The notes below the pieces were generated by a model. That model was not told the origin of the DNA, searched no databases, and saw nothing but the letters and a program-made list of their open reading frames with translations. This document shows positions 43,028 through 52,478 of a DNA stretch of 64,000 nucleotides, one piece after another. A program made the translations under genes and the position numbers. The DNA is from Tissierella pigra. GTDB taxonomy: Bacteria > Bacillota > Clostridia > Tissierellales > Tissierellaceae. Within the stretch, counting starts at the first letter, position 1; each line of letters opens with the position of its first letter. The stretch lies in NCBI RefSeq assembly GCF_009695605.1, contig NZ_VUNQ01000015.1, positions 18,046 through 82,045 on the forward strand. The letters run 5' to 3'.

Positions 43028-44821
43028 ATGAAGAATTTTAAAAAACTACTTGAATTTATGGAGGGATATAAGTTAATTTATTTACTGGGAATGATATCAA
43101 TCCTTATATCTCAAATGCTTACTACTGTTACCCCTTTAATTCTAAGTACTACAGTTGACAGTATAATAGGAGAAAAATCCATTAGTTCCCCTATTATCCA
43201 AAGTATTGTAAATTTACTGGGAGGAAAAGAATTAATTAAAGAAAGATTGTGGATTATTGGACTTATTCTTGTTTTTGTTGCTGTACTAAGAGGCATATTT
43301 CTATACTTGAAAAATACCTTAGCCAGTAAAGCAGCAGAAAATACTACTAAAAAAATAAGAGATAGACTTTATGACCATATTCAAAGATTGCCTTATGAAT
43401 TTCATGTAAAAAGTGAAACCGGAGAACTTATACAAAAATGTACATCTGATGTAGATACCATAAGAAGATTCTTAGCTATTCAACTTGTGGAAGTAGCTGG
43501 TTCTATATTTATGTTGGTATTTATACTTTATGTAATGTTAACTCTTAACATTAAGTTGACCTTAGTATCTATTTTAGTATTACCTATTACATTTTTCTTT
43601 TCCTTTATTTTCTTTACGAAGGTCAAAAAGAATTTTGAGGCTTCAGATGAAGCTGAAGCTAGGATGACTACTACATTACAGGAAAACCTAACAGGAGTTA
43701 GAGTAGTTAAAGCATTTTCTAGACAAGAATTTGAGGTAAATAAATTTGATGAAAAAAACTTAGATTATAAGAACTTAACTTATAAACTTATTAAAAATTT
43801 GTCTTTATACTGGGCTCTATCAGACTTTCTTAGTATGGTTCAAGTGGGCTGTGTAATAATATTTGGTTCTTATTTAACTTATAAAGGTGAAATATCTTTA
43901 GGTATATTAATAGCCTTTACTAGTTACATTAATATGATCATATGGCCAGTTAGACAAATGGGTAGAACTTTAACTGATATGGGTAAAGCCTTTGTATCTC
44001 TAGGTAGAATTGATGAAATACTAAAGGAGCCTATAGAAGTATTAGAGGAAAACCATCATGAGCCTAAAATTGATGGTAATATTGAGTTTAAAAATGTTTA
44101 TTTTGAATATGAAAAAGGTAAGCCTGTATTAAAAGATATTACTTTTAATATCAAGGCTGGTCAAACCATTGCTTTTATTGGACCTACTGGTTCTGGTAAA
44201 TCTTCATTAGTTCATTTACTGCCAAGGTTATATGAATATAATCAAGGTTCAATTAAAATAGATGGTATAGAGCTTAATACTATAGATAAGGCTTGGATTA
44301 GGAAAAATGTAGGATTAGTTCTTCAAGAACCTTTTCTATATGCTAAAACTATTAAGGAAAATATAAGACTTGCTAATCCTTCTATGAAGGATTCAAGAGT
44401 ATTTGATGCTGCTAAAATTGCTTCTATTCACGAAGATATAAATTCTTTTGAATTAGGCTATGAAACTTTAGTTGGAGAACGTGGTGTTTCTTTATCTGGG
44501 GGGCAAAAACAGAGAATGGCCATAGCCAGAACTATAATAAATAATTCCCCTATTGTTATATTTGATGATTCTCTTTCTGCTGTAGATACAGAAACTGATA
44601 TATCTATTAGAAAAGCTTTAAAAGAAAGACAAAATAAAGCCACAACTTTTATTATATCCCATAGGATCTCAACTGTATCCGAGGCTGATTTAATCCTTGT
44701 AATAGATAAGGGAAAAATTATTCAAAGGGGTACTCATAATAGCTTAATCAATGAAGAAGGACTATATAAACGAGTATATAATATCCAAAATTCTTTAGAT
44801 GATGAAGTGATAAATCTTTAG
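43028..44821 (+). CDS. ABC multidrug exporter half, degenerate-site subunit (BmrC-like)
   Basis: 597 aa from the ATG at 43028 (AAGGAGGG upstream); the longer frame from 42926 runs through the attenuator. Six membrane helices are followed by an ATPase domain with Walker A GPTGSGKSS, signature LSGGQKQRM and Walker B IVIFDDSLSAVD. The Asp-Asp shows that the catalytic Glu is replaced by Asp, as in the degenerate half of heterodimeric exporters (BmrC, TM287). Partner is the next gene, 11 bases downstream. Confidence 0.92.
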   Translation: MKNFKKLLEFMEGYKLIYLLGMISILISQMLTTVTPLILSTTVDSIIGEKSISSPIIQSIVNLLGGKELIKERLWIIGLILVFVAVLRGIFLYLKNTLASKAAENTTKKIRDRLYDHIQRLPYEFHVKSETGELIQKCTSDVDTIRRFLAIQLVEVAGSIFMLVFILYVMLTLNIKLTLVSILVLPITFFFSFIFFTKVKKNFEASDEAEARMTTTLQENLTGVRVVKAFSRQEFEVNKFDEKNLDYKNLTYKLIKNLSLYWALSDFLSMVQVGCVIIFGSYLTYKGEISLGILIAFTSYINMIIWPVRQMGRTLTDMGKAFVSLGRIDEILKEPIEVLEENHHEPKIDGNIEFKNVYFEYEKGKPVLKDITFNIKAGQTIAFIGPTGSGKSSLVHLLPRLYEYNQGSIKIDGIELNTIDKAWIRKNVGLVLQEPFLYAKTIKENIRLANPSMKDSRVFDAAKIASIHEDINSFELGYETLVGERGVSLSGGQKQRMAIARTIINNSPIVIFDDSLSAVDTETDISIRKALKERQNKATTFIISHRISTVSEADLILVIDKGKIIQRGTHNSLINEEGLYKRVYNIQNSLDDEVINL

Positions 44822-44832
44822 GAGGTGTTAAT

Positions 44833-46653
44833 TTGGAAAAAGAAAATTTAAACTACGATAAAATTCAAATTGGTGTATGGAAAAATTTCTTTAAATATTT
44901 AAAACCATATAAAAAGCAATTTGCCATACTTACTTTAATGATGATAGCTTTAGGAATACTGGACTCTATCTTCCCACTTTTAACTAAATATGCCATAGAT
45001 AATTTTGTTGAAAAAAATACTATTGCTGGTATAAAGACCTTTAGTATAGTATATCTTGCAGCAGTAATCGCTTTGGCTCTTACTGTCTATCTATTTATTT
45101 CCAAAGCAGGAGAGTTAGAAATGCAGATGGCCTATGACATAAGAAAGATGGGTTTTGAAAAGCTTCAGCTTCTTCCCCTATCCTACTACGATGACAAAGC
45201 TGTTGGTTGGTTAATGTCTAGAATGACATCTGATATATCTAGATTATCTGAAACCATATCATGGTCCTTAGTAGATTTAGCATGGGGATTCTCTATGATG
45301 ATTGCTGTAACCATTGCTATGGTTAGATTGAATGCAAAATTAGCTTTAATTACATTATCAGTTGTACCTCTTATAGCCATAGTTAGTTTTTACTTTCAAA
45401 AGAAAATCCTACAGGCTCAAAGAGGTGTACGAAAAATAAATTCTAAAATTACTGCTGCATATAATGAAGATATACAAGGTGCTAAAACTACAAAGACTTT
45501 AGTCAGGGAAGAAATAAACTTAGAAGAATTTCAAGATATAACTACTTCCATGAGAGATAAATCCATAAATGCTACAATAATTTCTTCTATTTACCTACCT
45601 ATAGTTCTTACTTTGGGTAGTGTAGGTACAGCTTTAGCATTATCTAATGGTGGTAAGTCTGTTATGCTAAATGCTATATCCTACGGAACTTTATTTGCAT
45701 TTATTTCTTACACTACTCAATTTTTTGAACCTATTCGTCAAATAGCTGTAATATTTGCTGAATTACAAGCTGCTCAGGCTTCTGCTGAAAGAGTATTTTC
45801 TCTTCTTAATGAAGTTCCTGAAATAATTGACAGAGATGAAGTAGTTGAAAAATATGGTGATCTTTTAAATCCGAAAAAGGAAAATTGGCCTGATATTAAA
45901 GGATCAATAGAATTTAGAAATGTATCGTTTTCCTATAAAACTGGTGAAACTATATTAGAAAATTTCAATCTAAAGATTCAACCTGGTGAAACCATAGCCT
46001 TAGTTGGAGAAACTGGTTCTGGAAAATCAACCATAGTAAATCTATTTTGTAGATTTTATGAACCTACTTCTGGTGAAATTTTAATAGATGGTATAAATTA
46101 CAAAGATATGCCTCAAAACTGGATACATGAAAATCTTGGTTATGTACTACAGTCTCCACATTTATTTAGTGGTACAATAAAAGATAATATTAGGTATGGA
46201 AATTTAAATGCTACTGATGAGGACGTTATTCAAGCCAGTAAATTAGTAGATGCCCATGATTTTATAATGGAAACTGAAAAAGGATATGAAATGGAAGTTG
46301 GTGAAGGAGGAGGACTTCTTTCCACTGGTCAAAAACAGCTTATATCCTTTGCAAGAGCTATTGTTAGAAATCCAAGATTATTTGTATTAGATGAAGCAAC
46401 TTCTTCTATAGATACTGAAACAGAGAAAATCATTCAAGATGCAATTAACAAAGTACTAGATGGAAGAACCTCATTTGTTATAGCACACAGACTGTCTACC
46501 ATAAGAAATGCAGATAGAATCTTAGTTATAAGAGATGGAAAAATAGAAGAAATGGGAAATCATAAGGAATTAATCAAAAAGAAAGGGTACTACTATAATT
46601 TATATACTAATCAATTTATTGAGGAAAAAAGTTTAGATGTATTAAGCCAATAG
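44833..46653 (+). CDS. ABC multidrug exporter half, catalytic subunit (BmrD-like)
   Basis: 606 aa. Six membrane helices in the N-terminal half, then an ATPase domain with Walker A GETGSGKST, signature changed to LSTGQKQL and Walker B LFVLDEATSSID with the catalytic Glu intact. This is the mirror image of the upstream subunit: a proper Glu but a degenerate signature, so the pair forms one consensus and one degenerate ATP site. The start codon is TTG with TAGGAGGTG upstream. Substrate is likely a drug or peptide. Confidence 0.92.
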   Translation: MEKENLNYDKIQIGVWKNFFKYLKPYKKQFAILTLMMIALGILDSIFPLLTKYAIDNFVEKNTIAGIKTFSIVYLAAVIALALTVYLFISKAGELEMQMAYDIRKMGFEKLQLLPLSYYDDKAVGWLMSRMTSDISRLSETISWSLVDLAWGFSMMIAVTIAMVRLNAKLALITLSVVPLIAIVSFYFQKKILQAQRGVRKINSKITAAYNEDIQGAKTTKTLVREEINLEEFQDITTSMRDKSINATIISSIYLPIVLTLGSVGTALALSNGGKSVMLNAISYGTLFAFISYTTQFFEPIRQIAVIFAELQAAQASAERVFSLLNEVPEIIDRDEVVEKYGDLLNPKKENWPDIKGSIEFRNVSFSYKTGETILENFNLKIQPGETIALVGETGSGKSTIVNLFCRFYEPTSGEILIDGINYKDMPQNWIHENLGYVLQSPHLFSGTIKDNIRYGNLNATDEDVIQASKLVDAHDFIMETEKGYEMEVGEGGGLLSTGQKQLISFARAIVRNPRLFVLDEATSSIDTETEKIIQDAINKVLDGRTSFVIAHRLSTIRNADRILVIRDGKIEEMGNHKELIKKKGYYYNLYTNQFIEEKSLDVLSQ

Positions 46654-46658
46654 AAAAC

Positions 46659-46685
46659 GAAGTATCTAGTTTCCCTAGATACTTC
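46659..46685. terminator. Bidirectional terminator
   Basis: Stem gaagtatctag / ctagatacttc, T run on the right; between the convergent exporter and ABC importer genes. Confidence 0.8.
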
Positions 46686-47370
46686 ATTTTTTTATAATTA
46701 ACTCTTCTTCTATAAGTATTCTTAATTCAGTTTTATCTTTTATCCCCTCTGATTCAATTACTCTTTTCACCATAGTAGGTTTATCTGTAAGTATTACTAT
46801 CTTATGGCCTAAAGCTATTGCTTCATCTATATCATGAGTTACTATTATACAAGTCTTATTTTCAATTATTCTCAAATCCTTAAAAAAGTTTATTAAAACT
46901 TCCTTACTGTTAATATCTAAGGATTTAAAAGGCTCATCCATTATAAGTATATTTGATGGATAAAGAAATGCTCTTAATATATTTATTTTTTGTCTCATCC
47001 CCCCACTAATATTTTTAGGGTAATAATATTTGTATTCTTGTAAATTTACTAATTCAAAATACTCATCTATAATACTTTCTATTTGTTCTTTTTCCATTTT
47101 TCTTTTCAATACAAATTTAATATTATCTTTTATGTTTTTCCACGGAATAAGCCTATCCTCCTGAAACACAACAGATATATCTTCTTCAAATCCAATTATA
47201 TCTCCCGAGTCCTTATTGGTTATTCCCAATAATATATTTAATAAAGTAGTTTTTCCACATCCAGATGAACCTAATATACATATGGTTTTATTTTTAGGAA
47301 AGTCAATACTAATATCTTCAAGAACTTTTAAATCCTTATAACTTTTATTTATATTTTTGATTTTATACAT
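46684..47370 (-). CDS. ABC importer ATPase (nitrate/sulfonate/taurine type)
   Basis: 228 aa. Walker A LGSSGCGKTT, Q loop EDISVVFQEDRLIPWKNI, signature NISGGMRQKI and Walker B ILIMDEPFKSLD. The QEDRLIPW segment is typical of SsuB/TauB-like ATPases. The start overlaps the end of the permease gene by 22 bases. Third gene of a three-gene importer. Confidence 0.91.
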   Translation of the reverse strand: MYKIKNINKSYKDLKVLEDISIDFPKNKTICILGSSGCGKTTLLNILLGITNKDSGDIIGFEEDISVVFQEDRLIPWKNIKDNIKFVLKRKMEKEQIESIIDEYFELVNLQEYKYYYPKNISGGMRQKINILRAFLYPSNILIMDEPFKSLDINSKEVLINFFKDLRIIENKTCIIVTHDIDEAIALGHKIVILTDKPTMVKRVIESEGIKDKTELRILIEEELIIKK

Positions 47371-48104
47371 AAATGATTTACTCCTTCTAATACATACTTA
47401 AATATCTTAGACATAAGGAGGATTATAATTATCCAAGCAAAAACTCCAGATGTATTTAAATACATCTTCTGTAATTGAAGATTAGTTCCTATGGCGTATT
47501 TAGGTTGAGATAAAGCCTCTCCTGCTATTACCATTTTAAAATTAATTCCCAATGCAGAAGGGAAAATATAACTTAAATTTAAAAAGATATTTGGTATATA
47601 GACATCTTTTATAAGAGTCATCTTTTGTACTTTATATACTTTTGCCATATCTATAATATTGCTATCTAAATCCAATATACCTTTTAGAACTGTTTCATAT
47701 AATATTGGAAATACCATAATAAACCCTACAAACATTGGTGCAAATTCATTATTTAGCCATATAAGAGCTAATATGATGATTGCCATGGTTGGTACTGAAG
47801 TTAAAAAATTAATTATAGGTATCATTAAGTGATATATAATATTAGAAATACTAGATAATATTCCAATAATAACTGCCAATACTAACGAAATAACAAATCC
47901 AATCAAAGTTCTTATTAGAGAATGACTTATAATAATTATAAAACTTGGTCTTCTAACTATATCCGTAAAACTATGAAATGTACTACTTATTGTAGGAAAT
48001 ATCACTTCGTTATCTATAGTTCTTGATAGTAATATCCATAGGACTATTATTAATAATTTTGAAATAACAGATAATCTTCTATTTTTCAAAGTAAAGCTTT
48101 TCAT
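47349..48104 (-). CDS. ABC importer permease (SsuC/TauC-like)
   Basis: 251 aa with six membrane helices. The cytoplasmic EAA loop reads AKVYKVQKMTLIKDVYIPNIFLNL, as in permeases for nitrate, sulfonate or thiamine-precursor uptake. It overlaps the binding-protein gene by 26 bases and the ATPase gene by 22. Confidence 0.9.
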   Translation of the reverse strand: MKSFTLKNRRLSVISKLLIIVLWILLSRTIDNEVIFPTISSTFHSFTDIVRRPSFIIIISHSLIRTLIGFVISLVLAVIIGILSSISNIIYHLMIPIINFLTSVPTMAIIILALIWLNNEFAPMFVGFIMVFPILYETVLKGILDLDSNIIDMAKVYKVQKMTLIKDVYIPNIFLNLSYIFPSALGINFKMVIAGEALSQPKYAIGTNLQLQKMYLNTSGVFAWIIIILLMSKIFKYVLEGVNHLCIKSKI

Positions 48105-49059
48105 CTGGTATTTTTCCCCCTATGAAATCTGGTGCAAAATCCAATATAGCATTGTAGTAAATCTTATACTCCTCTTTACAGTCTTCAATACCAAATATCT
48201 CTATATTGTTCCATAGGATTCCTTTCTCTATGGTTTCTTTATTTACACTGATTTCAAGTTTTTCAGCATATTCAGCAAGTTTCTCTTTATTTTCCCCTGC
48301 CCATTTTCTACTTTCTTCATAAGTACTAATAAAGCTTTCTACGAACTCTGGATTAATTTCTATTAAGTCTCTTTTTATCACTAAACTAGCTTGAGGAAAA
48401 CCATTTTGTGCCCCTGTTGCCCTTTCCCACTCCTTGTTTAAATCAAAAACTATCTTAGCATCTTCTTTTTTCATCATTACTGTAGTAAGCAATGGTTCAG
48501 CTAGAATAGCTAAATTACTTTTTCCGCTTAGAAATATGGGACCAACCTCTGAAGCAGCGTTTAAATAGCTTATATTTACATCCTTTACTGGATCAATACC
48601 ATTTTTATTTAGAATATATGTAAAAACTAAATCTGGAGTCAACCCTTTACCAAAGCTATATATTTCTTTACCTTTTAGCTCTTCAATATTATTTATATCC
48701 TCTGTACTTGTTAAATAAAGTGATCCCCATACAGAAGTCCCTACTACTTCATAGGATAAACCTTTATTAAAAGCCTGAGCCGCTAAATTAGATGGTACTA
48801 TGGCTATATCTGCCTCTTCTTTTAGTATCTTACTAACTAACAAGTCTGGAGACTTTACCATCTCATAATCAATACCTATATATTCATCTAAAGTTTCATT
48901 CTCCAAAGCAAGTTTAGCTGCTGTCAATGCTGGTGTACCATCTTGATAGGCAAAACTTATGGTTTTTAATTCCTTATTTATATTTGTGTCTTTAGTACAC
49001 CCAATAGTTAATGATGTTATAATGACTAATATTACTAATAATCTAAAATATCTTTTCAT
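48079..49059 (-). CDS. ABC importer substrate-binding lipoprotein (NMT1/SsuA-like)
   Basis: 326 aa from ATG 49059 (AGGGGATT upstream). Lipobox LTIGC gives a lipidated Cys near residue 20. The mature protein has the periplasmic-binding fold with SFAYQDGTPALTAAKLALE, ADIAIVPSNLAAQAFNKG and LKGKEIYSFGKGLTPD, like SsuA/ThiY/NMT1 proteins. The ligand is unknown; an aromatic or sulfonate compound is possible. Confidence 0.9.
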   Translation of the reverse strand: MKRYFRLLVILVIITSLTIGCTKDTNINKELKTISFAYQDGTPALTAAKLALENETLDEYIGIDYEMVKSPDLLVSKILKEEADIAIVPSNLAAQAFNKGLSYEVVGTSVWGSLYLTSTEDINNIEELKGKEIYSFGKGLTPDLVFTYILNKNGIDPVKDVNISYLNAASEVGPIFLSGKSNLAILAEPLLTTVMMKKEDAKIVFDLNKEWERATGAQNGFPQASLVIKRDLIEINPEFVESFISTYEESRKWAGENKEKLAEYAEKLEISVNKETIEKGILWNNIEIFGIEDCKEEYKIYYNAILDFAPDFIGGKIPDEKLYFEK

Positions 49060-49129
49060 ATTTAATCCCCTTTCCATAATTTGTTATTATTATATCATAT
49101 ACTTTATATCATATATACATTTCATTTAA

Positions 49130-49172
49130 AAAAAGGTTTTCTAACTCATAAAGCCTTTAGAAAACCTTTTTT
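49130..49172 (-). terminator. Terminator after transporter gene
   Basis: Stem aaaaaggttttctaa with complement ttagaaaaccttttt, downstream of the gene ending at 49190. Confidence 0.7.
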
Positions 49173-49189
49173 ATATTTATTTCATATAT

Positions 49190-50590
49190 TTACATTATAA
49201 ACATTGCTACTATTGTCGTTACAATTAATCCAGTGACTACAGGTTTAAAGTTTCTCCTTGTTAATTCAAATGGGTCTACACCACATATGGCTGCTACTGG
49301 AATAACTGCCCAAGGAATTATAGTTCCTCCACCTACCCATATACCAGCCACTTGACCTAATGCTGTAAGTGTAGCTACTCCTTTTCCTATGGCTGCCCCA
49401 AAAAGTCTGGCTACTGAACCTGCTAAAGATATTCCAGAAAATCCCGAACCATCCAAACCTGTTATGGCACCTACAGTTGTAAGAGTTGCTGCTCCTACTC
49501 CTGGGTTTAATGGAACAATATTAGCCAATGCTATACCTAAATCATTGACTAAACCTTCCGAACCTTGAGGTAAAAATTCTCCAATAACTTTTAGAAAGCC
49601 ATCATCACCTAAATAGAAAAATGCAGCAATTGGAATAACAGGACCAAATATTTCAAATCCAAATTTAAATCCTTTTACTAGATGTTTTGTTATTTCTTCT
49701 AATGCTTTTCCTTTGAAGGTTAAAAGTGATACTAGAATGAGTATAAATATTGCAGTACCACCTATTAAAGCTGTAGCATCCCCACCTTGTAATTTTGCTA
49801 TAAACATAATTACAACATCTAGAGCAAATAATAATGGAATTATTATTGATAAAGTTTTCTTGGTTTTTATACTTAGAACTTCTTTTATATTTTCTTCATT
49901 TTCTTCTGATTTTCTTATATTTGTTTTTTCTTCTAATTTCAGTTTACCATTTTTTAAGTCTTTCTTCAGCATTATAAAAGCTATAGAAGTTGTAACTACT
50001 CCCATGGTAATTACTAATGGAATGCTAGCTGATATTACCTCTCCCACTGCTAATCCTGCTGCATCTGCTGTAAGTTTTGGTGCACCTTGAATAATAAAAT
50101 CTCCTGATAAAGCTATTCCATGACCAAATAAGTTCATGGCTACAGCTACTCCCAAAGCAGGTAATCCTGCTCCTATTGCTACTGGTAACATAACAGCTCC
50201 TATTAATGCCACTGCTGGTGAAGGCCAGAAAAACCAGGATATAATCATCATAAGTATTCCTATTGTCCAATAGGCCAATGTAGGATTTTTAATTAATTTA
50301 GTAAAAGGTGAGATCATTATTTCATTTATTCCTGTATTAGTTAGTATTGTACTCATTCCTACTATTACTGAAATTATTAGAATCGTTCCCATTAATTCTA
50401 CTATGGCATAAATAAAAGAATTAAAAACACCCATTACAGATTGTGACAGCGAAGATGTTGCAATAAGCCCTAATATAAATATCCCCAGAATACAAACTAA
50501 TGTAGTATCTCTCTTTTTAATCATTACACCTAATATTATTAATGTAAATAAGAGATACACATAGTGTAGAGCATTTAATTCAATGGACAT
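49190..50590 (-). CDS. Polytopic transporter, ion-transporter-like
   Basis: 466 aa, about 12 hydrophobic segments arranged in two halves around a charged loop (about 215-250, KKDLKNGKLKLEEKTNIRK). Gly-rich helix breaks (NLFGHGIALSGD, NPGVGAATLTTVG, GSVARLFGAAIGKGVAT, WVGGGTIIPW) suggest the IT superfamily of anion or amino-acid exchangers. I do not know the substrate. It sits downstream of an M42 aminopeptidase with a 93-bp gap, suggesting peptide or amino-acid use. Confidence 0.7.
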   Translation of the reverse strand: MSIELNALHYVYLLFTLIILGVMIKKRDTTLVCILGIFILGLIATSSLSQSVMGVFNSFIYAIVELMGTILIISVIVGMSTILTNTGINEIMISPFTKLIKNPTLAYWTIGILMMIISWFFWPSPAVALIGAVMLPVAIGAGLPALGVAVAMNLFGHGIALSGDFIIQGAPKLTADAAGLAVGEVISASIPLVITMGVVTTSIAFIMLKKDLKNGKLKLEEKTNIRKSEENEENIKEVLSIKTKKTLSIIIPLLFALDVVIMFIAKLQGGDATALIGGTAIFILILVSLLTFKGKALEEITKHLVKGFKFGFEIFGPVIPIAAFFYLGDDGFLKVIGEFLPQGSEGLVNDLGIALANIVPLNPGVGAATLTTVGAITGLDGSGFSGISLAGSVARLFGAAIGKGVATLTALGQVAGIWVGGGTIIPWAVIPVAAICGVDPFELTRRNFKPVVTGLIVTTIVAMFIM

Positions 50591-50682
50591 AATATCCCTC
50601 CTTGCATTTCTTTAGTACTTTAGAATATGCAAAGAAGGTTATGTAGGTGAAAATAAATCTAAAACCTACTTTATATTAATAT

Positions 50683-51714
50683 CTAATACAAATATTTAAT
50701 TAATAATTTAGTTGTATTTATTATAGATCCTACATGAGTTCTCTCATAATGATGAGAAGAATCTACTGCAGGTCCTAAGGAAGCAAAATTTACATCTTTT
50801 CCTTGATGCATACATTGGGTAGCATCAGAACTATAAAAATTATATACATCAACTACATAATCTATATTATTTTCTTCAGCTATATCTACAAGCTTATTTC
50901 TAAATTCAAAATTATATGGGCTTTTTTTATCCTTAGCTGCAATGCTTACACTAAACTCATTAGATTCTTGCCCTTCTCCCACAATTCCTACATCTATTGC
51001 TATCATTTCTTTTGTCTTTTCTGGAATCACAGACACCCCATGACCTGCTTCTTCATAATTACTTATATAAAAATGTGTAGTATATTTAGGCGTTATAGAA
51101 TTCTCTTTAAAATATCGGCATATTTCTAGTAAAATGGCAACTGCTAACTTATTATCTAAGTATCTGCTTTTAACAAATCCACTTTCTGTTATTTCTGTTC
51201 TTGTGTCAAGAGCTATGAAGTCTCCCACATTAATGCCTAACTTAAGCACATCTGCTTTTGATTTTACTATTTCATCAATTCTAACAAGCATATTGGTTTG
51301 ATCTCTTGCTACATTTGCTTTTTCTTGACCATAAATGTGAGTTGAAGCAATTTTAGGAACTATGGATCCTCGGACTCTTTTACCTTTTCTAGTTATTATG
51401 TAGCAATTTTCTCCCTCTATAGCAGACCAACTACCTCCACCAACTTTATTATATCTTAGCTTACCATCGTTAGTTATTTCTTTAACCATGGCACCTAAAG
51501 TATCAATGTGAGCCGATAGCATTACATGTTCATCATTATTTTGTCCATTTAAAGTAGCGATTAAAGCTCCTTTTTTAGTCAATTGAGTAGACAGTCCTAG
51601 ATATTCAAATTCTTTTTGGACTTCTGTTATGGCTTCCTTTGTATAGCCAGTGGGACTAGGTATATCCAAGTATTTTGTCATCTTGTCTAAAATCTTTTCT
51701 ATATCTATATTCAA
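50683..51714 (-). CDS. M42 family metallo-aminopeptidase
   Basis: 343 aa glutamyl/deblocking aminopeptidase. Metal ligands are in SAHIDTLG, DNKLAVA, NYEEAGHG and DVGIVGEG, with the terminal SSHHYERTH. It trims peptides in the cytoplasm, probably feeding amino-acid fermentation. Confidence 0.91.
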   Translation of the reverse strand: MNIDIEKILDKMTKYLDIPSPTGYTKEAITEVQKEFEYLGLSTQLTKKGALIATLNGQNNDEHVMLSAHIDTLGAMVKEITNDGKLRYNKVGGGSWSAIEGENCYIITRKGKRVRGSIVPKIASTHIYGQEKANVARDQTNMLVRIDEIVKSKADVLKLGINVGDFIALDTRTEITESGFVKSRYLDNKLAVAILLEICRYFKENSITPKYTTHFYISNYEEAGHGVSVIPEKTKEMIAIDVGIVGEGQESNEFSVSIAAKDKKSPYNFEFRNKLVDIAEENNIDYVVDVYNFYSSDATQCMHQGKDVNFASLGPAVDSSHHYERTHVGSIINTTKLLIKYLY

Positions 51715-51819
51715 TTTTATACCTCCCTTTATTTTATTTGTATCTATTTAAATTATAGCAGATATGCCATTGATTGCAAATTCAGAATGTTTGAGGATTT
51801 AAGTAAAAATTATATCCCT

Positions 51820-52428
51820 CTATTCCTTAACTAAAGTAATAGTCAAATAATGGAATACATATCCTATAAGAAAACCTCCTATTATATCTGTTGGCCAATG
51901 TACCCCTAGATAAATCCTGCTTAGACCCATTATACAAATCATGACAAAAGATACAATGTATATTAACCTTTGTTTCCTTTTGTCTTTTACTTTTTTCGCC
52001 AATAAAAATGCTATTGTAGAATAAAGGCTCATAGTAACCATAGAATGTCCACTAGGAAAACTTAATCCGCCTTGTTTCACCAAAAAATATTTTATTGGTC
52101 TTGTTCTATTGAATATTTGCTTTAATATAAAATTTAATATATAGCATCCTAATGAAGATGTTAATAATAATTTAGATATATAATATTCCTTCTTAACTAA
52201 GGTATATACTATAACCATAGCTATAGCAGGAATTAAAAACTTTTCTGATCCAATAAAAGATATAGTTCTCATAATAGACAATAAATTGGGATTAATATCT
52301 TTATGCACATATTCCATTATATTTGCATCAAAAAGAATTCCTTCACTATTTCCCCTAACCATTAACCCTAATGCAAAGAATATAATCATCATAAGGCTTA
52401 ATATAATAATCTTAGTATCTTTACTCAT
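51820..52428 (-). CDS. PAP2-family membrane phosphatase
   Basis: 202 aa with five or six membrane helices and the three-part PAP2 signature: KQIFNRTRP, FPSGHS and SRIYLGVHWPTD. Likely an undecaprenyl-pyrophosphate or lipid phosphate phosphatase facing the outside. Substrate not determined. Confidence 0.9.
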   Translation of the reverse strand: MSKDTKIIILSLMMIIFFALGLMVRGNSEGILFDANIMEYVHKDINPNLLSIMRTISFIGSEKFLIPAIAMVIVYTLVKKEYYISKLLLTSSLGCYILNFILKQIFNRTRPIKYFLVKQGGLSFPSGHSMVTMSLYSTIAFLLAKKVKDKRKQRLIYIVSFVMICIMGLSRIYLGVHWPTDIIGGFLIGYVFHYLTITLVKE

Positions 52429-52448
52429 AATTCCTCCTACTAGTTACA

Positions 52449-52478
52449 AAAAAGACGGGAAAAATTCCCCGTCTTTTT
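52449..52478 (-). terminator. Terminator of the gcv-lpd operon
   Basis: Stem aaaaagacggg / cccgtcttttt, starting at the lpdA stop codon, with a T run on the minus strand. Confidence 0.85.
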
